DNA of 8,710 nucleotides from 62-47 sp039808365 (GTDB lineage: Bacteria > Pseudomonadota > Alphaproteobacteria > Rhizobiales > Xanthobacteraceae), in NCBI GenBank assembly GCA_039808365.1, contig JBDHSX010000157.1:1-8710 (forward strand), written 5' to 3'. The position numbers and the translations under genes were made by a program. This document shows positions 1 to 6,509 of the stretch, one piece after another; position 1 is the first letter of the stretch; each line of letters opens with the position of its first letter. The notes below the pieces were generated by a model. That model saw nothing but the letters and a program-made list of their open reading frames with translations, ran no database searches and was not told the DNA's origin.

Positions 1-7
1 GACGCGC

Positions 8-931
8 CTACAGGAATGTCCGTTCGCGCGCCCGGATCACCCGCACCAGCGTGTCGTTGACCGGCGTCGGGACGCCCAGCGGCGCGCCGAGGCGCGGGAT
101 CGAGCCGTTGATGGCGTCGATCTCGCAACGGCGGCGCGCCTCGTAATCCAGCAACATCGACGGTTTGGCGTGCGGGATTTTCCCGCCGAGCTTGCGGATG
201 TGCGCGATCGGATCGCCGACGTCGAGTTTGATCCCCGACGCATGCGCCACCGCGACGGCTTCCTCGGCGCAGCCTCGCGCCACCGGCCAGGCATCGGCGT
301 CGTCCATCACGGCGCCGATGGTCAGCCCGGTGAGGCAGCAGGTGGCCGAGAAGGTGACATTCATAATTAGCTTCTCCCACACCATGCGCTTGATGTCGTC
401 GAACAGCGTCACCTTGAAGCCGGCGGACTCCCAGATCGCGGCGGAGGCTTCGAGCGGCCCGCGCGGCAGTCCGGCGAACGCCCCAAAGCGGATCATCTCC
501 ATGCCGTTGTGATGGACGTGGCCGGGGCCGCGCATCGACGCGCCGAAGCCGCCGACCACGCCGACGGCCAATCGATCCGCGCCGACGATGGGAGCCGCGA
601 TGTCCGGCGAGCCGAGCCCGTTCTGGATCGATTGCACCACGGTGGCGGGGCCGAGCAACGGCAGGCTCGCCCGCGCGGCCGTTTCGACATCGAACGCCTT
701 GGTGGCGATGACGACGAGATCGCAGACGCCGATGCCCTCCGTCGTCGTCGAGGCGTGCAGCCGGACGGTGCGGTCGCCGCTTTTGCCCTCGCAGCGCAAC
801 CCGTGCGCGGCCATCGCGGCGGCGTGGTCGGGCCACAGCGTGACGGCATGGACCTCATGGCCGGCGTCGGCCATCAGCGCGGCGTAGACCGAGCCCATCG
901 CGCCGCAGCCCACGATCGCAACCTTCGCCAT
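8..931 (-). CDS. panE: 2-dehydropantoate 2-reductase (ketopantoate reductase, PanE/ApbA family)
   Basis: This is a predicted cytoplasmic NADPH-dependent reductase that converts 2-dehydropantoate to pantoate for pantothenate and CoA synthesis. The 307-residue product matches the usual family length of about 300. It opens with a Rossmann nucleotide-binding motif, GCGAMG (residues 8-13), followed by ATKAF (76-80) and QNGLG (103-107). The C-terminal domain has the WEKL motif with the likely catalytic Lys187, then EIDAINGS (270-277) with Glu270 and Asn275, then GVPTPVN (286-292). I chose the ATG at 931 because the Rossmann motif follows at once and GAGG lies 8 bases upstream. A longer reading to 1021 would add 30 unrelated residues and overlap purN. 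The gene lies 29 bases after purN, so it is probably the last gene of a purM-purN-panE transcript. No panB or panC is visible, and a paralogous reductase acting on another 2-keto acid cannot be excluded. The stop codon (TAG) is at the window edge, so the gene is complete. Confidence 0.85.
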   Translation of the reverse strand: MAKVAIVGCGAMGSVYAALMADAGHEVHAVTLWPDHAAAMAAHGLRCEGKSGDRTVRLHASTTTEGIGVCDLVVIATKAFDVETAARASLPLLGPATVVQSIQNGLGSPDIAAPIVGADRLAVGVVGGFGASMRGPGHVHHNGMEMIRFGAFAGLPRGPLEASAAIWESAGFKVTLFDDIKRMVWEKLIMNVTFSATCCLTGLTIGAVMDDADAWPVARGCAEEAVAVAHASGIKLDVGDPIAHIRKLGGKIPHAKPSMLLDYEARRRCEIDAINGSIPRLGAPLGVPTPVNDTLVRVIRARERTFL

Positions 932-960
932 GTCGTCGTCCTCGCCCGATATGATTTGCT

Positions 961-1614
961 TCAGATCACCGCCGGCGAAATCAGCGCGTCGTCGGGGCTG
1001 CCGGTGGCGGAGGTCCGGCACACGTCGCCGTCGATCCGCGCGCCGCCGGCGGCCACCAGCCGCAGCGCGTCGGGATAGATGCGATGCTCAAGCCTGAGCA
1101 CCCGCGCGGCCAGCGTGTCCGGCGTGTCGTCCTCGCGCACTGCGACCGCGCCCTGCATGACAATGGGGCCGGCGTCCGTCTCCGGCGTGACGAAATGCAC
1201 CGTCGCGCCCGACACCTTTACACCCGCGCGCAGCGCTTGGCCGTGTGGGTCCAAACCGCGAAACGACGGCAGCAGCGAGGGATGGATGTTGAGCATCTTT
1301 CCCGCCCAACGCTCTACGAATTCGGGGGTCAGCAACCGCATGAAGCCGCCGAGGCAGATCAGGTCAACGCTGTGCCGGTCGAGCGCCGCCTGCAACGCCG
1401 CCTCGAACGCCGCGCGGTCCTTGCCGAACGGCGCGCTGTCGATCACCTCGGTCGCGACGCCGCAGTCTTTCGCCTTGGCGAGGCCGGGGGCGTCCGCCTT
1501 GTTGGAGATCACCACGGCGATTTCGGCCGGGTAGTCGGCGGGCTTGGCCGCCGCGATCAGCGCCGCCATGTTGGAGCCGCGCCCGGAAATGAGAATGGCG
1601 ACGCGCCGTTTCAT
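961..1614 (-). CDS. purN: Phosphoribosylglycinamide formyltransferase (GAR transformylase)
   Basis: This enzyme transfers the formyl group of 10-formyltetrahydrofolate to GAR in the third step of de novo purine synthesis, in the cytoplasm. The 217-residue product fits PurN, typically 190-220 residues. Visible motifs are the N-terminal ISGRGSN (residues 9-15, phosphate binding), GGFMRLL (89-95), and NIHPSLLPSF with the catalytic Asn109 and His111. Catalytic Asp147 lies in HFVTPETDAGP. Two ATG starts are possible. The one at 1623 overlaps the purM stop as ATGA and adds three residues. The one at 1614 has GGCAGG at the better distance of 9 bases and begins MKRRVAIL, so I prefer it. The 4-base overlap or 5-base gap to purM implies translational coupling. 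The last 20 or so residues, after the VAAGGARIDGD region, are a poorly conserved tail. The identification is secure; only the start is uncertain. Confidence 0.95.
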   Translation of the reverse strand: MKRRVAILISGRGSNMAALIAAAKPADYPAEIAVVISNKADAPGLAKAKDCGVATEVIDSAPFGKDRAAFEAALQAALDRHSVDLICLGGFMRLLTPEFVERWAGKMLNIHPSLLPSFRGLDPHGQALRAGVKVSGATVHFVTPETDAGPIVMQGAVAVREDDTPDTLAARVLRLEHRIYPDALRLVAAGGARIDGDVCRTSATGSPDDALISPAVI

Positions 1615-1619
1615 CGCGG

Positions 1620-2693
1620 TCATCCTGCCAGATCGAGGTGTCCGTCATAGACGACGCGCTCGCCACTGCCGCTCTCGATCACCTCGCCGAGCCGGATCAC
1701 GGTTTCGCCGCTGCCGCGAAAACTGTCGATCACGGCGGCGGCCGCGTCACGCCCGACGATGGCCACCATGCCGACGCCGCAATTGAAGGTGCGCAGCAAT
1801 TCCAGTTCGGCGATGCCGCCCTCGCGCGCCAGCCATTTGAACACCGGCAACACCGGCAGTTGCGTCAGATCGATCCGCACCCCGAGCGTCTTCGGCAGCA
1901 CGCGCGGAATGTTGTCGGTGAAGCCGCCCCCGGTGATGTGGGCCAGCCCCTTGACGCCGCCGGTGTCGCGGATCGCCCGCAGGCACGACTTGACGTAGAG
2001 CCGGGTCGGCGTCAGCAGCGCGGCGCCCAGCGTCAGCACCGGCGCGAACGGGGCGGCGGCCTCGAACCCGAGCCCGGATTTTTCCACGATCTTGCGCACC
2101 AGCGAGAAGCCGTTGGAGTGAACGCCGGAGGAGGCCAGCCCGATCACGACGTCGCCGGCCGCGATGTCGCGGCCGGGCAGCAGGGTGCCGCGCTCGGCCG
2201 CGCCGACCGCGAAGCCGGCAAGATCGTAGTCGCCGTCCTTGTAGAGGCCCGGCATCTCGGCGGTCTCGCCGCCGATCAGCGCGCAGCCGGATTCGCGGCA
2301 GCCCTCGGCGATGCCGGCGACGATGGCAGCGGTGGCGTCGGGATCGAGCTTGCCGCAGGCGAAATAGTCGAGGAAGAATAGCGGCTCGGCGCCTTGCACC
2401 ACCAGATCGTTGACCGACATCGCCACCAGATCGATGCCGATGCCGTCATGGATGCCGGTTTCGATGGCGATCTTGACCTTGGTGCCGACGCCGTCGGTCG
2501 CCGCCACCAGCACCGGGTCCTTGAAGCCCGCCGCCTTGAGATCGAACAACCCGCCGAAACCGCCGATCTCGGCGTCCGCGCCGGCGCGGGCGGTGGCGCG
2601 CACCAGCGGCTTGATGAGGTCGACCAGCCGGTTGCCGGCATCGATATCGACGCCGGCGTCGGCGTAGGTCAGTCCGTTGTTGCGCGCCGTCAT
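1620..2693 (-). CDS. purM: Phosphoribosylformylglycinamidine cyclo-ligase (AIR synthetase)
   Basis: PurM closes the imidazole ring: FGAM plus ATP gives aminoimidazole ribotide (AIR), the fifth purine step and also the branch point to the thiamine pyrimidine. The 357-residue length is normal for the family. Signature stretches run in order: TYADAGVDIDAGN (residues 9-21), GGFGGLF (44-50), ATDGVGTK (65-72), GIDLVAMSVNDL (86-97, with VNDL typical of the ATP site), GGETAEMPG (141-149), SSGVHSNGFSLVRK (188-201), and HITGGGF with NIPRVLP (252-267). The ATG at 2693 gives the expected N-terminus; the ribosome binding site is weak (GGGA about 12 bases upstream). It is the first gene of the minus-strand group, overlaps the possible upstream start of purN, and is transcribed divergently from the phosphatidyltransferase gene. 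No frameshift or missing motif was seen. Confidence 0.97.
   Translation of the reverse strand: MTARNNGLTYADAGVDIDAGNRLVDLIKPLVRATARAGADAEIGGFGGLFDLKAAGFKDPVLVAATDGVGTKVKIAIETGIHDGIGIDLVAMSVNDLVVQGAEPLFFLDYFACGKLDPDATAAIVAGIAEGCRESGCALIGGETAEMPGLYKDGDYDLAGFAVGAAERGTLLPGRDIAAGDVVIGLASSGVHSNGFSLVRKIVEKSGLGFEAAAPFAPVLTLGAALLTPTRLYVKSCLRAIRDTGGVKGLAHITGGGFTDNIPRVLPKTLGVRIDLTQLPVLPVFKWLAREGGIAELELLRTFNCGVGMVAIVGRDAAAAVIDSFRGSGETVIRLGEVIESGSGERVVYDGHLDLAG
1624..1629 (-). promoter_or_regulatory. Ribosome binding site that favours the second purN start
   Basis: On the minus strand GGCAGG directly abuts the ATG at 1623 but is 9 bases before the ATG at 1614. A Shine-Dalgarno element touching its start codon would be too close to work, so it supports initiation at 1614. 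It lies inside the last codons of purM, as expected for coupled translation. This is read by eye; no start has been measured. Confidence 0.5.
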
Positions 2694-2778
2694 GGTTTTG
2701 ATCGGTCCCGGCCGGTTCCCGTGGCGCGTCGATCCGGCGCGGCGGGGAAAACGTGGATTTCAAGGGTGGTTACGTCGA

Positions 2779-2806
2779 ATTCTTGCGCCGCGCAATGGTT
2801 CGGCAA
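2779..2806 (-). promoter_or_regulatory. Possible sigma70-type promoter for purM-purN-panE
   Basis: On the minus strand, TTGCCG (2806-2801, four of six matches to TTGACA) is followed after 16 bases by AAGAAT (2784-2779, four of six matches to TATAAT). The 13-base dyad at 2783-2795 sits between the two boxes and overlaps the -10 box slightly. Transcription would begin about 80 bases before the purM ATG. Matches of this quality arise by chance, so this is only a candidate. Confidence 0.25.
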
Positions 2807-2823
2807 GCAGCCCGCCCTTATAT

Positions 2824-2841
2824 TGTGCATGACTATGCACA
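2824..2841. repeat. Perfect 18-base dyad, candidate operator
   Basis: The sequence TGTGCATGACTATGCACA has two perfect 7-base arms (TGTGCAT and ATGCACA) around a 4-base centre. It begins at the last base of the plus-strand -10-like TATATT and lies 70-87 bases before the phosphatidyltransferase GTG. This is the usual place and shape for a dimeric repressor site. The arms are AT-richer than their surroundings and the dyad is the most regular structure in the region. I do not recognise the regulator. It differs from the LexA and CtrA motifs of this class and has the GTGC/GCAC halves the opposite way round from an NtrC site. Confidence 0.4.
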
Positions 2842-2910
2842 GATCCCGCCGGTTGCGGCCTCCAAGGCTCCAACTCCCTGAGACAACAGGCGAAAGCCCG
2901 GAACGTCCTC

Positions 2911-3456
2911 GTGAGCATCCCGAACGTCATCACGCTCATTCGCATCCTGCTGGTTCCGGTGATCGTCTGGGCGATCGCCTCGGGACAGATGCAGATCGCG
3001 TTCGGCATCTTCGTCATCGCCGGCGTCAGCGACGCGGTGGACGGATTTCTCGCCAAACGCTTCAACATGGCGAGCGAACTCGGCGCGCTGCTCGATCCGC
3101 TGGCCGACAAGGCGCTGCTGGTGTCGATCTACGTGGCGCTGGGCATCTGGGGCGCGTTTCCGCGCTGGATCGTCATTCTGGTGGTGTCGCGGGATATCAT
3201 GATCGTCGGCGCCGTCATCATTTCCTGGCTGTTCGGCAAGCCGATGCCGATGAAGCCGCTGATGGTTTCGAAGCTGAACACGGCGGCGCAGGTGGCGCTG
3301 GCGGCGCTGGTGCTGGCGGCCCTGGGATTCAATTTCAGTTCGGCGCCCTATGAGTGGATCCTGATGGCCTGCGTCACCATCCTGACGCTGTTGTCGGTTG
3401 CGTTGTATCTGGTGGAATGGCTTCACCACATGAGCACCATCGAGCAGAGTCACTAA
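2911..3456 (+). CDS. CDP-alcohol phosphatidyltransferase family membrane protein (PgsA-like)
   Basis: This 181-residue inner-membrane enzyme transfers the phosphatidyl group of CDP-diacylglycerol to an alcohol. Glycerol 3-phosphate, giving phosphatidylglycerophosphate, is the likeliest acceptor. It carries the family signature D41-x2-D44-G45-x2-A48-K49-x8-G58-x3-D62-x3-D66, with the four metal-binding aspartates intact. Residue 49 is Lys where the consensus has Arg. SRDIMIV (93-99) follows. About six hydrophobic segments are visible (near 8-25, 29-45, 67-83, 87-108, 124-141 and 148-171), as expected for this fold. Translation starts at a GTG with GGAA 7 bases upstream; the frame is open back to 2833 but holds no ATG. 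The stop is 3 bases before hdaA, so the two genes are probably co-transcribed. A second, canonical pgsA may exist elsewhere, and a cardiolipin synthase-like role is also possible, so I give no symbol. Confidence 0.88.
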   Translation: MSIPNVITLIRILLVPVIVWAIASGQMQIAFGIFVIAGVSDAVDGFLAKRFNMASELGALLDPLADKALLVSIYVALGIWGAFPRWIVILVVSRDIMIVGAVIISWLFGKPMPMKPLMVSKLNTAAQVALAALVLAALGFNFSSAPYEWILMACVTILTLLSVALYLVEWLHHMSTIEQSH

Positions 3457-3459
3457 CGC

Positions 3460-4146
3460 ATGATCCCGCCTCGCCAGCTTGCGTTCGCCCTCCCGCACGC
3501 CGAAAGCCTGTCGCGTGACGATTTCCTCGACGGCCCGTGCAATACCGCCGCGCTCGCGCTGATCGAGCGTTGGCCGGACTGGCCGAGCCGGGTGATGATG
3601 CTGGTGGGCGCGGAGGGCTCCGGCAAAAGCCATCTGGCGGCGATCTGGGCCAAGGCGGCGGGAGCCCGCGTCACCGCCGCGCCCAGCCTGACGGCGGCGG
3701 CGGTCCCCGCCGAACTCGCCACCGGCTCGCTGGTGATCGAGGACCTTGATCCGGCCACCGTCGATGAGCGCGCGCTATTCCATCTGCTCAATCTCGCCCG
3801 TGAGCAGGGGACGTTCGTGCTGCTGACCGCGCGGCGGCCGCCCGCGGCGTTCGAGGTCGGTTTGCGCGACTTGCAATCCCGGCTGCGGGCGCTTCCGGTG
3901 GTCAGCCTCAATCAACCCGACGACGGCCTGTTTCGCGCCCTGATCGTCAAATTGGGGGCCGACCGGCAGATGCAGCTCGATGAGCAGGTGGTCGGCTATC
4001 TCGCCAGCCGGATCGAACGATCCTTCGTGGCGGCGCGGGAGGCGGTGGCGCGGCTGGACGCGGAATCCTTGCGGCTTGGCCGGCCGGTGACCCGGACGCT
4101 GGCCGCCGACGTGCTGCGAAACGGGGCAACGCCGCTCGACGAATGA
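3460..4146 (+). CDS. hdaA: HdaA, DnaA-related regulator of replication initiation
   Basis: This is a 228-residue AAA+ protein that matches DnaA domain III but has no DNA-binding domain. In this family, Hda bound to the DNA-loaded sliding clamp stimulates ATP hydrolysis by DnaA and so prevents re-initiation. The N-terminus shows a clamp-binding-like QLAFAL (residues 6-11). Walker A is GAEGSGKS (50-57) and a Walker B-like strand is LVIEDLD (91-97, Glu94/Asp95). The sensor 1 region is LLTARRPP (121-128). DLQSRL (137-142) holds Arg141, the likely arginine finger. A sensor 2-like helix follows at 184-200. The ATG lies 3 bases after the phosphatidyltransferase stop with only a weak purine-rich stretch upstream, consistent with translational coupling. 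The clamp motif departs from the common QL-x-LPL form, although Gln6 and Leu7 remain. DnaA itself is excluded by the short length and missing domain IV. Confidence 0.88.
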   Translation: MIPPRQLAFALPHAESLSRDDFLDGPCNTAALALIERWPDWPSRVMMLVGAEGSGKSHLAAIWAKAAGARVTAAPSLTAAAVPAELATGSLVIEDLDPATVDERALFHLLNLAREQGTFVLLTARRPPAAFEVGLRDLQSRLRALPVVSLNQPDDGLFRALIVKLGADRQMQLDEQVVGYLASRIERSFVAAREAVARLDAESLRLGRPVTRTLAADVLRNGATPLDE

Positions 4147-4149
4147 CCG

Positions 4150-4168
4150 GGCGCGGCCTGGTCGCGCC
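4150..4168 (+). terminator. GC hairpin just after hdaA, possible terminator
   Basis: GGCGCG at 4150-4155 pairs perfectly with CGCGCC at 4163-4168 around a 7-base loop, starting 4 bases after the hdaA stop. No T-tract follows, so it is not a classical intrinsic terminator. It could stabilise the 3' end or assist Rho-dependent stopping before the separate ppk promoter. GC-rich DNA forms such hairpins readily, so confidence is low. Confidence 0.3.
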
Positions 4169-4198
4169 GGTGGCGACCGCTTGATCCCGGCCGCCGTC

Positions 4199-4216
4199 GT
4201 GTCATTGAATTGTCAT
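4199..4216 (+). promoter_or_regulatory. Pho box (predicted PhoB binding site) upstream of ppk
   Basis: GTGTCATTGAATTGTCAT consists of two direct 7-base repeats, GTGTCAT and TTGTCAT, separated by 4 bases. This is exactly the 11-base periodicity of the Pho box. Against CTGTCAT each repeat has a single mismatch, at its first base, so 12 of 14 repeat positions agree. A weak -10-like CATGGT (4227-4232) begins 10 bases after the box, as in PhoB-activated promoters where the box replaces the -35 element. The ppk ATG is 73 bases downstream of the box. The site predicts induction of ppk-ppx when phosphate is scarce. The match is visible in the sequence; binding is inferred. Confidence 0.7.
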
Positions 4217-4289
4217 GGCGATGGAACATGGTCGCTGCAAACCTCGCCATTCCGCCTGTCCGGATTTCGCCTGATTTGGATTCTCCTCG

Positions 4290-6497
4290 ATGGATGCCGT
4301 GCAACCGATTGTAATCGAAGACCAAAAGCCCGCTTCCGAGGCGTCGCCGCCGATCATCTCCAGTCCCGAGCGCTACATCAACCGGGAACTGTCCTGGCTG
4401 CATTTCAACCGCCGCGTTCTGGAGGAATCCGTCAACACCCGCCATCCGCTGCTTGAGCGCGTTCGTTTTTTATCGATTTCCGCCAATAACCTTGATGAAT
4501 TCTTCATGGTCCGCGTCGCCGGCATCAAGGCGCAGGTCCGCGAAGGCATTCTCGAACGCAGCCCCGACGGGCTGACGCCGGCCGAGCAGCTTGTCGTCAT
4601 CAACGAGACGGTGTCGCGGCTCGCCATCGATCAACAGGCGATCTGGCGCGATCTGCGGGTCAATCTCGCCGAGGTCGGCATCGTGCTGGTCGACGGCAAG
4701 GATGTCACCAAGGCCGAACGGGCCTGGATCGAGGACTATTTTCTCCACAACATTTTCCCGCTGCTGACGCCGCTGGCGATCGACCCGGCGCATCCGTTCC
4801 CGTTCATTCCAAGTCTCGGCTTCACCGTCGCGCTGCATATGGTGCGGGTGTCGGACGGCAAGCCGATGGACGCGTTGATCCGCATGCCCGGCAAGATCGA
4901 CCGGTTCGTCCGGCTGCCGGCTTTCGACAAGGACGGCGCGGTGCGGCTGATGACGCTGGAGCAGGCGACCAGCCTGTTCATCGGTCGTCTTTTCCCCGGC
5001 TATCTCGTCAAGGGGCAGGGCGCGTTCCGCGTGATCCGCGACAGCGAACTGGAAATCGAGGAAGAGGCCGAGGATCTGGTGCGGCTGTTCGAGACGGCGC
5101 TGAAGCGGCGGCGGCGCGGTTCGGTGATCCGGCTCGAAGTCGAGGCGACCATGCCGGAGGAACTGCGCGCCTTCGTGCAGCGCGCGCTGTCCACCAGCGA
5201 CGATGAGGTGCTGATGGTCGACGGCGTGCTGGCGATGAACGAACTGTCACAACTGACGGGGCTCGATCGTCCGGATCTGGAATTCGTGCCTTACGTGCCG
5301 CGGCATCCCGAGCGGGTGCGCGATCATGGCGGCGATATCTTCGCCGCCATCCGGCAGAAGGATCTGATCGTCCATCATCCTTATGAATCGTTCGACGTCG
5401 TGGTGCAGTTCCTGCAACAGGCGGCGCGCGATCCCGACGTCGTCGCCATCAAGCAGACGCTCTACCGCACCTCGCGCGACTCCTCGATCGTGCGGGCGCT
5501 GATCGAGGCCGCCGAAGCCGGCAAATCGGTGACGGCGCTGGTCGAACTGAAGGCGCGCTTCGACGAGGAAGCGAACATCCGCTGGGCGCGCGATCTCGAA
5601 CGCGCCGGCGTGCAGGTCGTCTACGGCTTTCTCGAATTGAAGACGCATGCCAAGCTGTCGCTGGTGGTGCGGCGCGAGAGCGGCAATCTGACCACTTACG
5701 TCCACACCGGCACCGGCAACTATCATCCGGTCACCGCGCGCATCTACACCGACCTGTCGTTCTTCACCTCGGACCCGATCATCGGCCGCGACGTGGCGCG
5801 CGTGTTCAACTACATCACCGGTTACGCCGAGCCGATCGACATCGAGAAGATGGCGGTGTCGCCGTTGACGCTGCGCAAGCGGATCGTCGATCACATCCAT
5901 GGCGAGGCCGCGTTCGCGCGGCAGGGCAAGCCTGCCGCGATCTGGATGAAGATGAACGCGCTGGTCGACCCGGAAATCATCGATGCGCTTTACGCGGCCT
6001 CGCAGGCCGGCGTTTCGATCGAGCTGGTGGTGCGCGGCATCTGCTGCCTGCGGCCCGGCGTTCCCGGACTGTCCGACAACATTCGCGTCAAGTCGGTGAT
6101 CGGGCGCTTTCTGGAACACGGCCGAATCTACTGCTTCGGCATGGGCCACGCGATGCCGGGGCCGAAAGCGGCTGTGTATATCTCGTCGGCGGACATGATG
6201 CCGCGCAATCTCGACCGTCGTGTCGAGGTCTTGTGCCCGCTGCAAAATCCGACGGTGCATCAGCAGGTTCTTGAACAGATCATGGTCGCGAATCTGAAGG
6301 ACACGGAACAGAGCTGGCGGTTGTTGCCGGATGGATCGTCAACGCGTATGAAGGCCGCGAAGGGCGAAGAGCCTTTCAACCTGCACAATTACTTCATGAC
6401 CAATCCGAGTCTGTCCGGCCGTGGAAAGTCACTCAAGGAATCGTCGCCGCGCCGGCTTACGCGCAAATCGGAACGTCACGCCACGCCATCGTCGTAG
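4290..6497 (+). CDS. ppk: Polyphosphate kinase (PPK1)
   Basis: PPK1 reversibly polymerises the gamma-phosphate of ATP into polyphosphate through a phosphohistidine intermediate, usually at the inner membrane. The 735-residue product shows the N-terminal ERYINRELSWLHFN (27-40), the head domain, and two phospholipase D-like C-terminal domains. Key residues fall at a constant offset of 18 from the E. coli enzyme as I remember it. They are Arg393 in LYRTS, Arg423 in KARFDEE (both metal/phosphate binding), phospho-acceptor His453 in THAKLSLVV, and His610 in FLEHGR. HTGTGNYHP (472-480) is also typical. The ATG has GGA 9 bases upstream. Relative to E. coli it has about 18 extra N-terminal residues and a basic Ser/Arg/Lys-rich tail after residue 706. 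It lies behind a Pho box, and ppx follows after 12 bases, so the two form an operon. All catalytic residues are present. Confidence 0.97.
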   Translation: MDAVQPIVIEDQKPASEASPPIISSPERYINRELSWLHFNRRVLEESVNTRHPLLERVRFLSISANNLDEFFMVRVAGIKAQVREGILERSPDGLTPAEQLVVINETVSRLAIDQQAIWRDLRVNLAEVGIVLVDGKDVTKAERAWIEDYFLHNIFPLLTPLAIDPAHPFPFIPSLGFTVALHMVRVSDGKPMDALIRMPGKIDRFVRLPAFDKDGAVRLMTLEQATSLFIGRLFPGYLVKGQGAFRVIRDSELEIEEEAEDLVRLFETALKRRRRGSVIRLEVEATMPEELRAFVQRALSTSDDEVLMVDGVLAMNELSQLTGLDRPDLEFVPYVPRHPERVRDHGGDIFAAIRQKDLIVHHPYESFDVVVQFLQQAARDPDVVAIKQTLYRTSRDSSIVRALIEAAEAGKSVTALVELKARFDEEANIRWARDLERAGVQVVYGFLELKTHAKLSLVVRRESGNLTTYVHTGTGNYHPVTARIYTDLSFFTSDPIIGRDVARVFNYITGYAEPIDIEKMAVSPLTLRKRIVDHIHGEAAFARQGKPAAIWMKMNALVDPEIIDALYAASQAGVSIELVVRGICCLRPGVPGLSDNIRVKSVIGRFLEHGRIYCFGMGHAMPGPKAAVYISSADMMPRNLDRRVEVLCPLQNPTVHQQVLEQIMVANLKDTEQSWRLLPDGSSTRMKAAKGEEPFNLHNYFMTNPSLSGRGKSLKESSPRRLTRKSERHATPSS

Positions 6498-6509
6498 CGG
6501 AGACGTCGG

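Larger units (their letters stand above)
2694..2910. promoter_or_regulatory. Divergent intergenic region between purM and the phosphatidyltransferase gene
   Basis: These 217 bases separate two divergent transcription units and must hold both promoters. I see no coding potential here. A plus-strand -10-like TATATT lies at 2819-2824, but no convincing -35 box sits 16-18 bases upstream of it. The same stretch read on the minus strand gives TATAAG. A perfect 18-base dyad overlaps the end of the plus-strand -10-like element. A second, shorter dyad, TTGCGC-C-GCGCAA, lies at 2783-2795. No purine riboswitch-like structure was recognised. The region being regulatory is close to certain from gene orientation; the individual boxes are guesses. 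Confidence 0.6.

Noticed and set aside
932..1021. N-terminal extension of the PanE reading frame up to an ATG at 1021
   Set aside because: It would overlap the 3' end of purN, its residues look like out-of-frame purN, and the Rossmann motif and a good ribosome binding site fit the ATG at 931.
1638..2381. Plus-strand ORF of 247 codons opposite purM
   Set aside because: It mirrors purM codons and has no independent ribosome binding site or domain.
2783..2795. Short dyad TTGCGC-C-GCGCAA as a second operator
   Set aside because: The arms are only 6 bases and mostly G/C, so a chance origin is likely; it is noted only as part of a possible purM promoter.
5247..6260. Long antisense ORF of 337 codons opposite ppk
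   Set aside because: It is very rich in Arg, His, Asp and Gln, has no recognisable domain, and lies wholly opposite conserved ppk codons. Such shadows are usual in GC-rich DNA.
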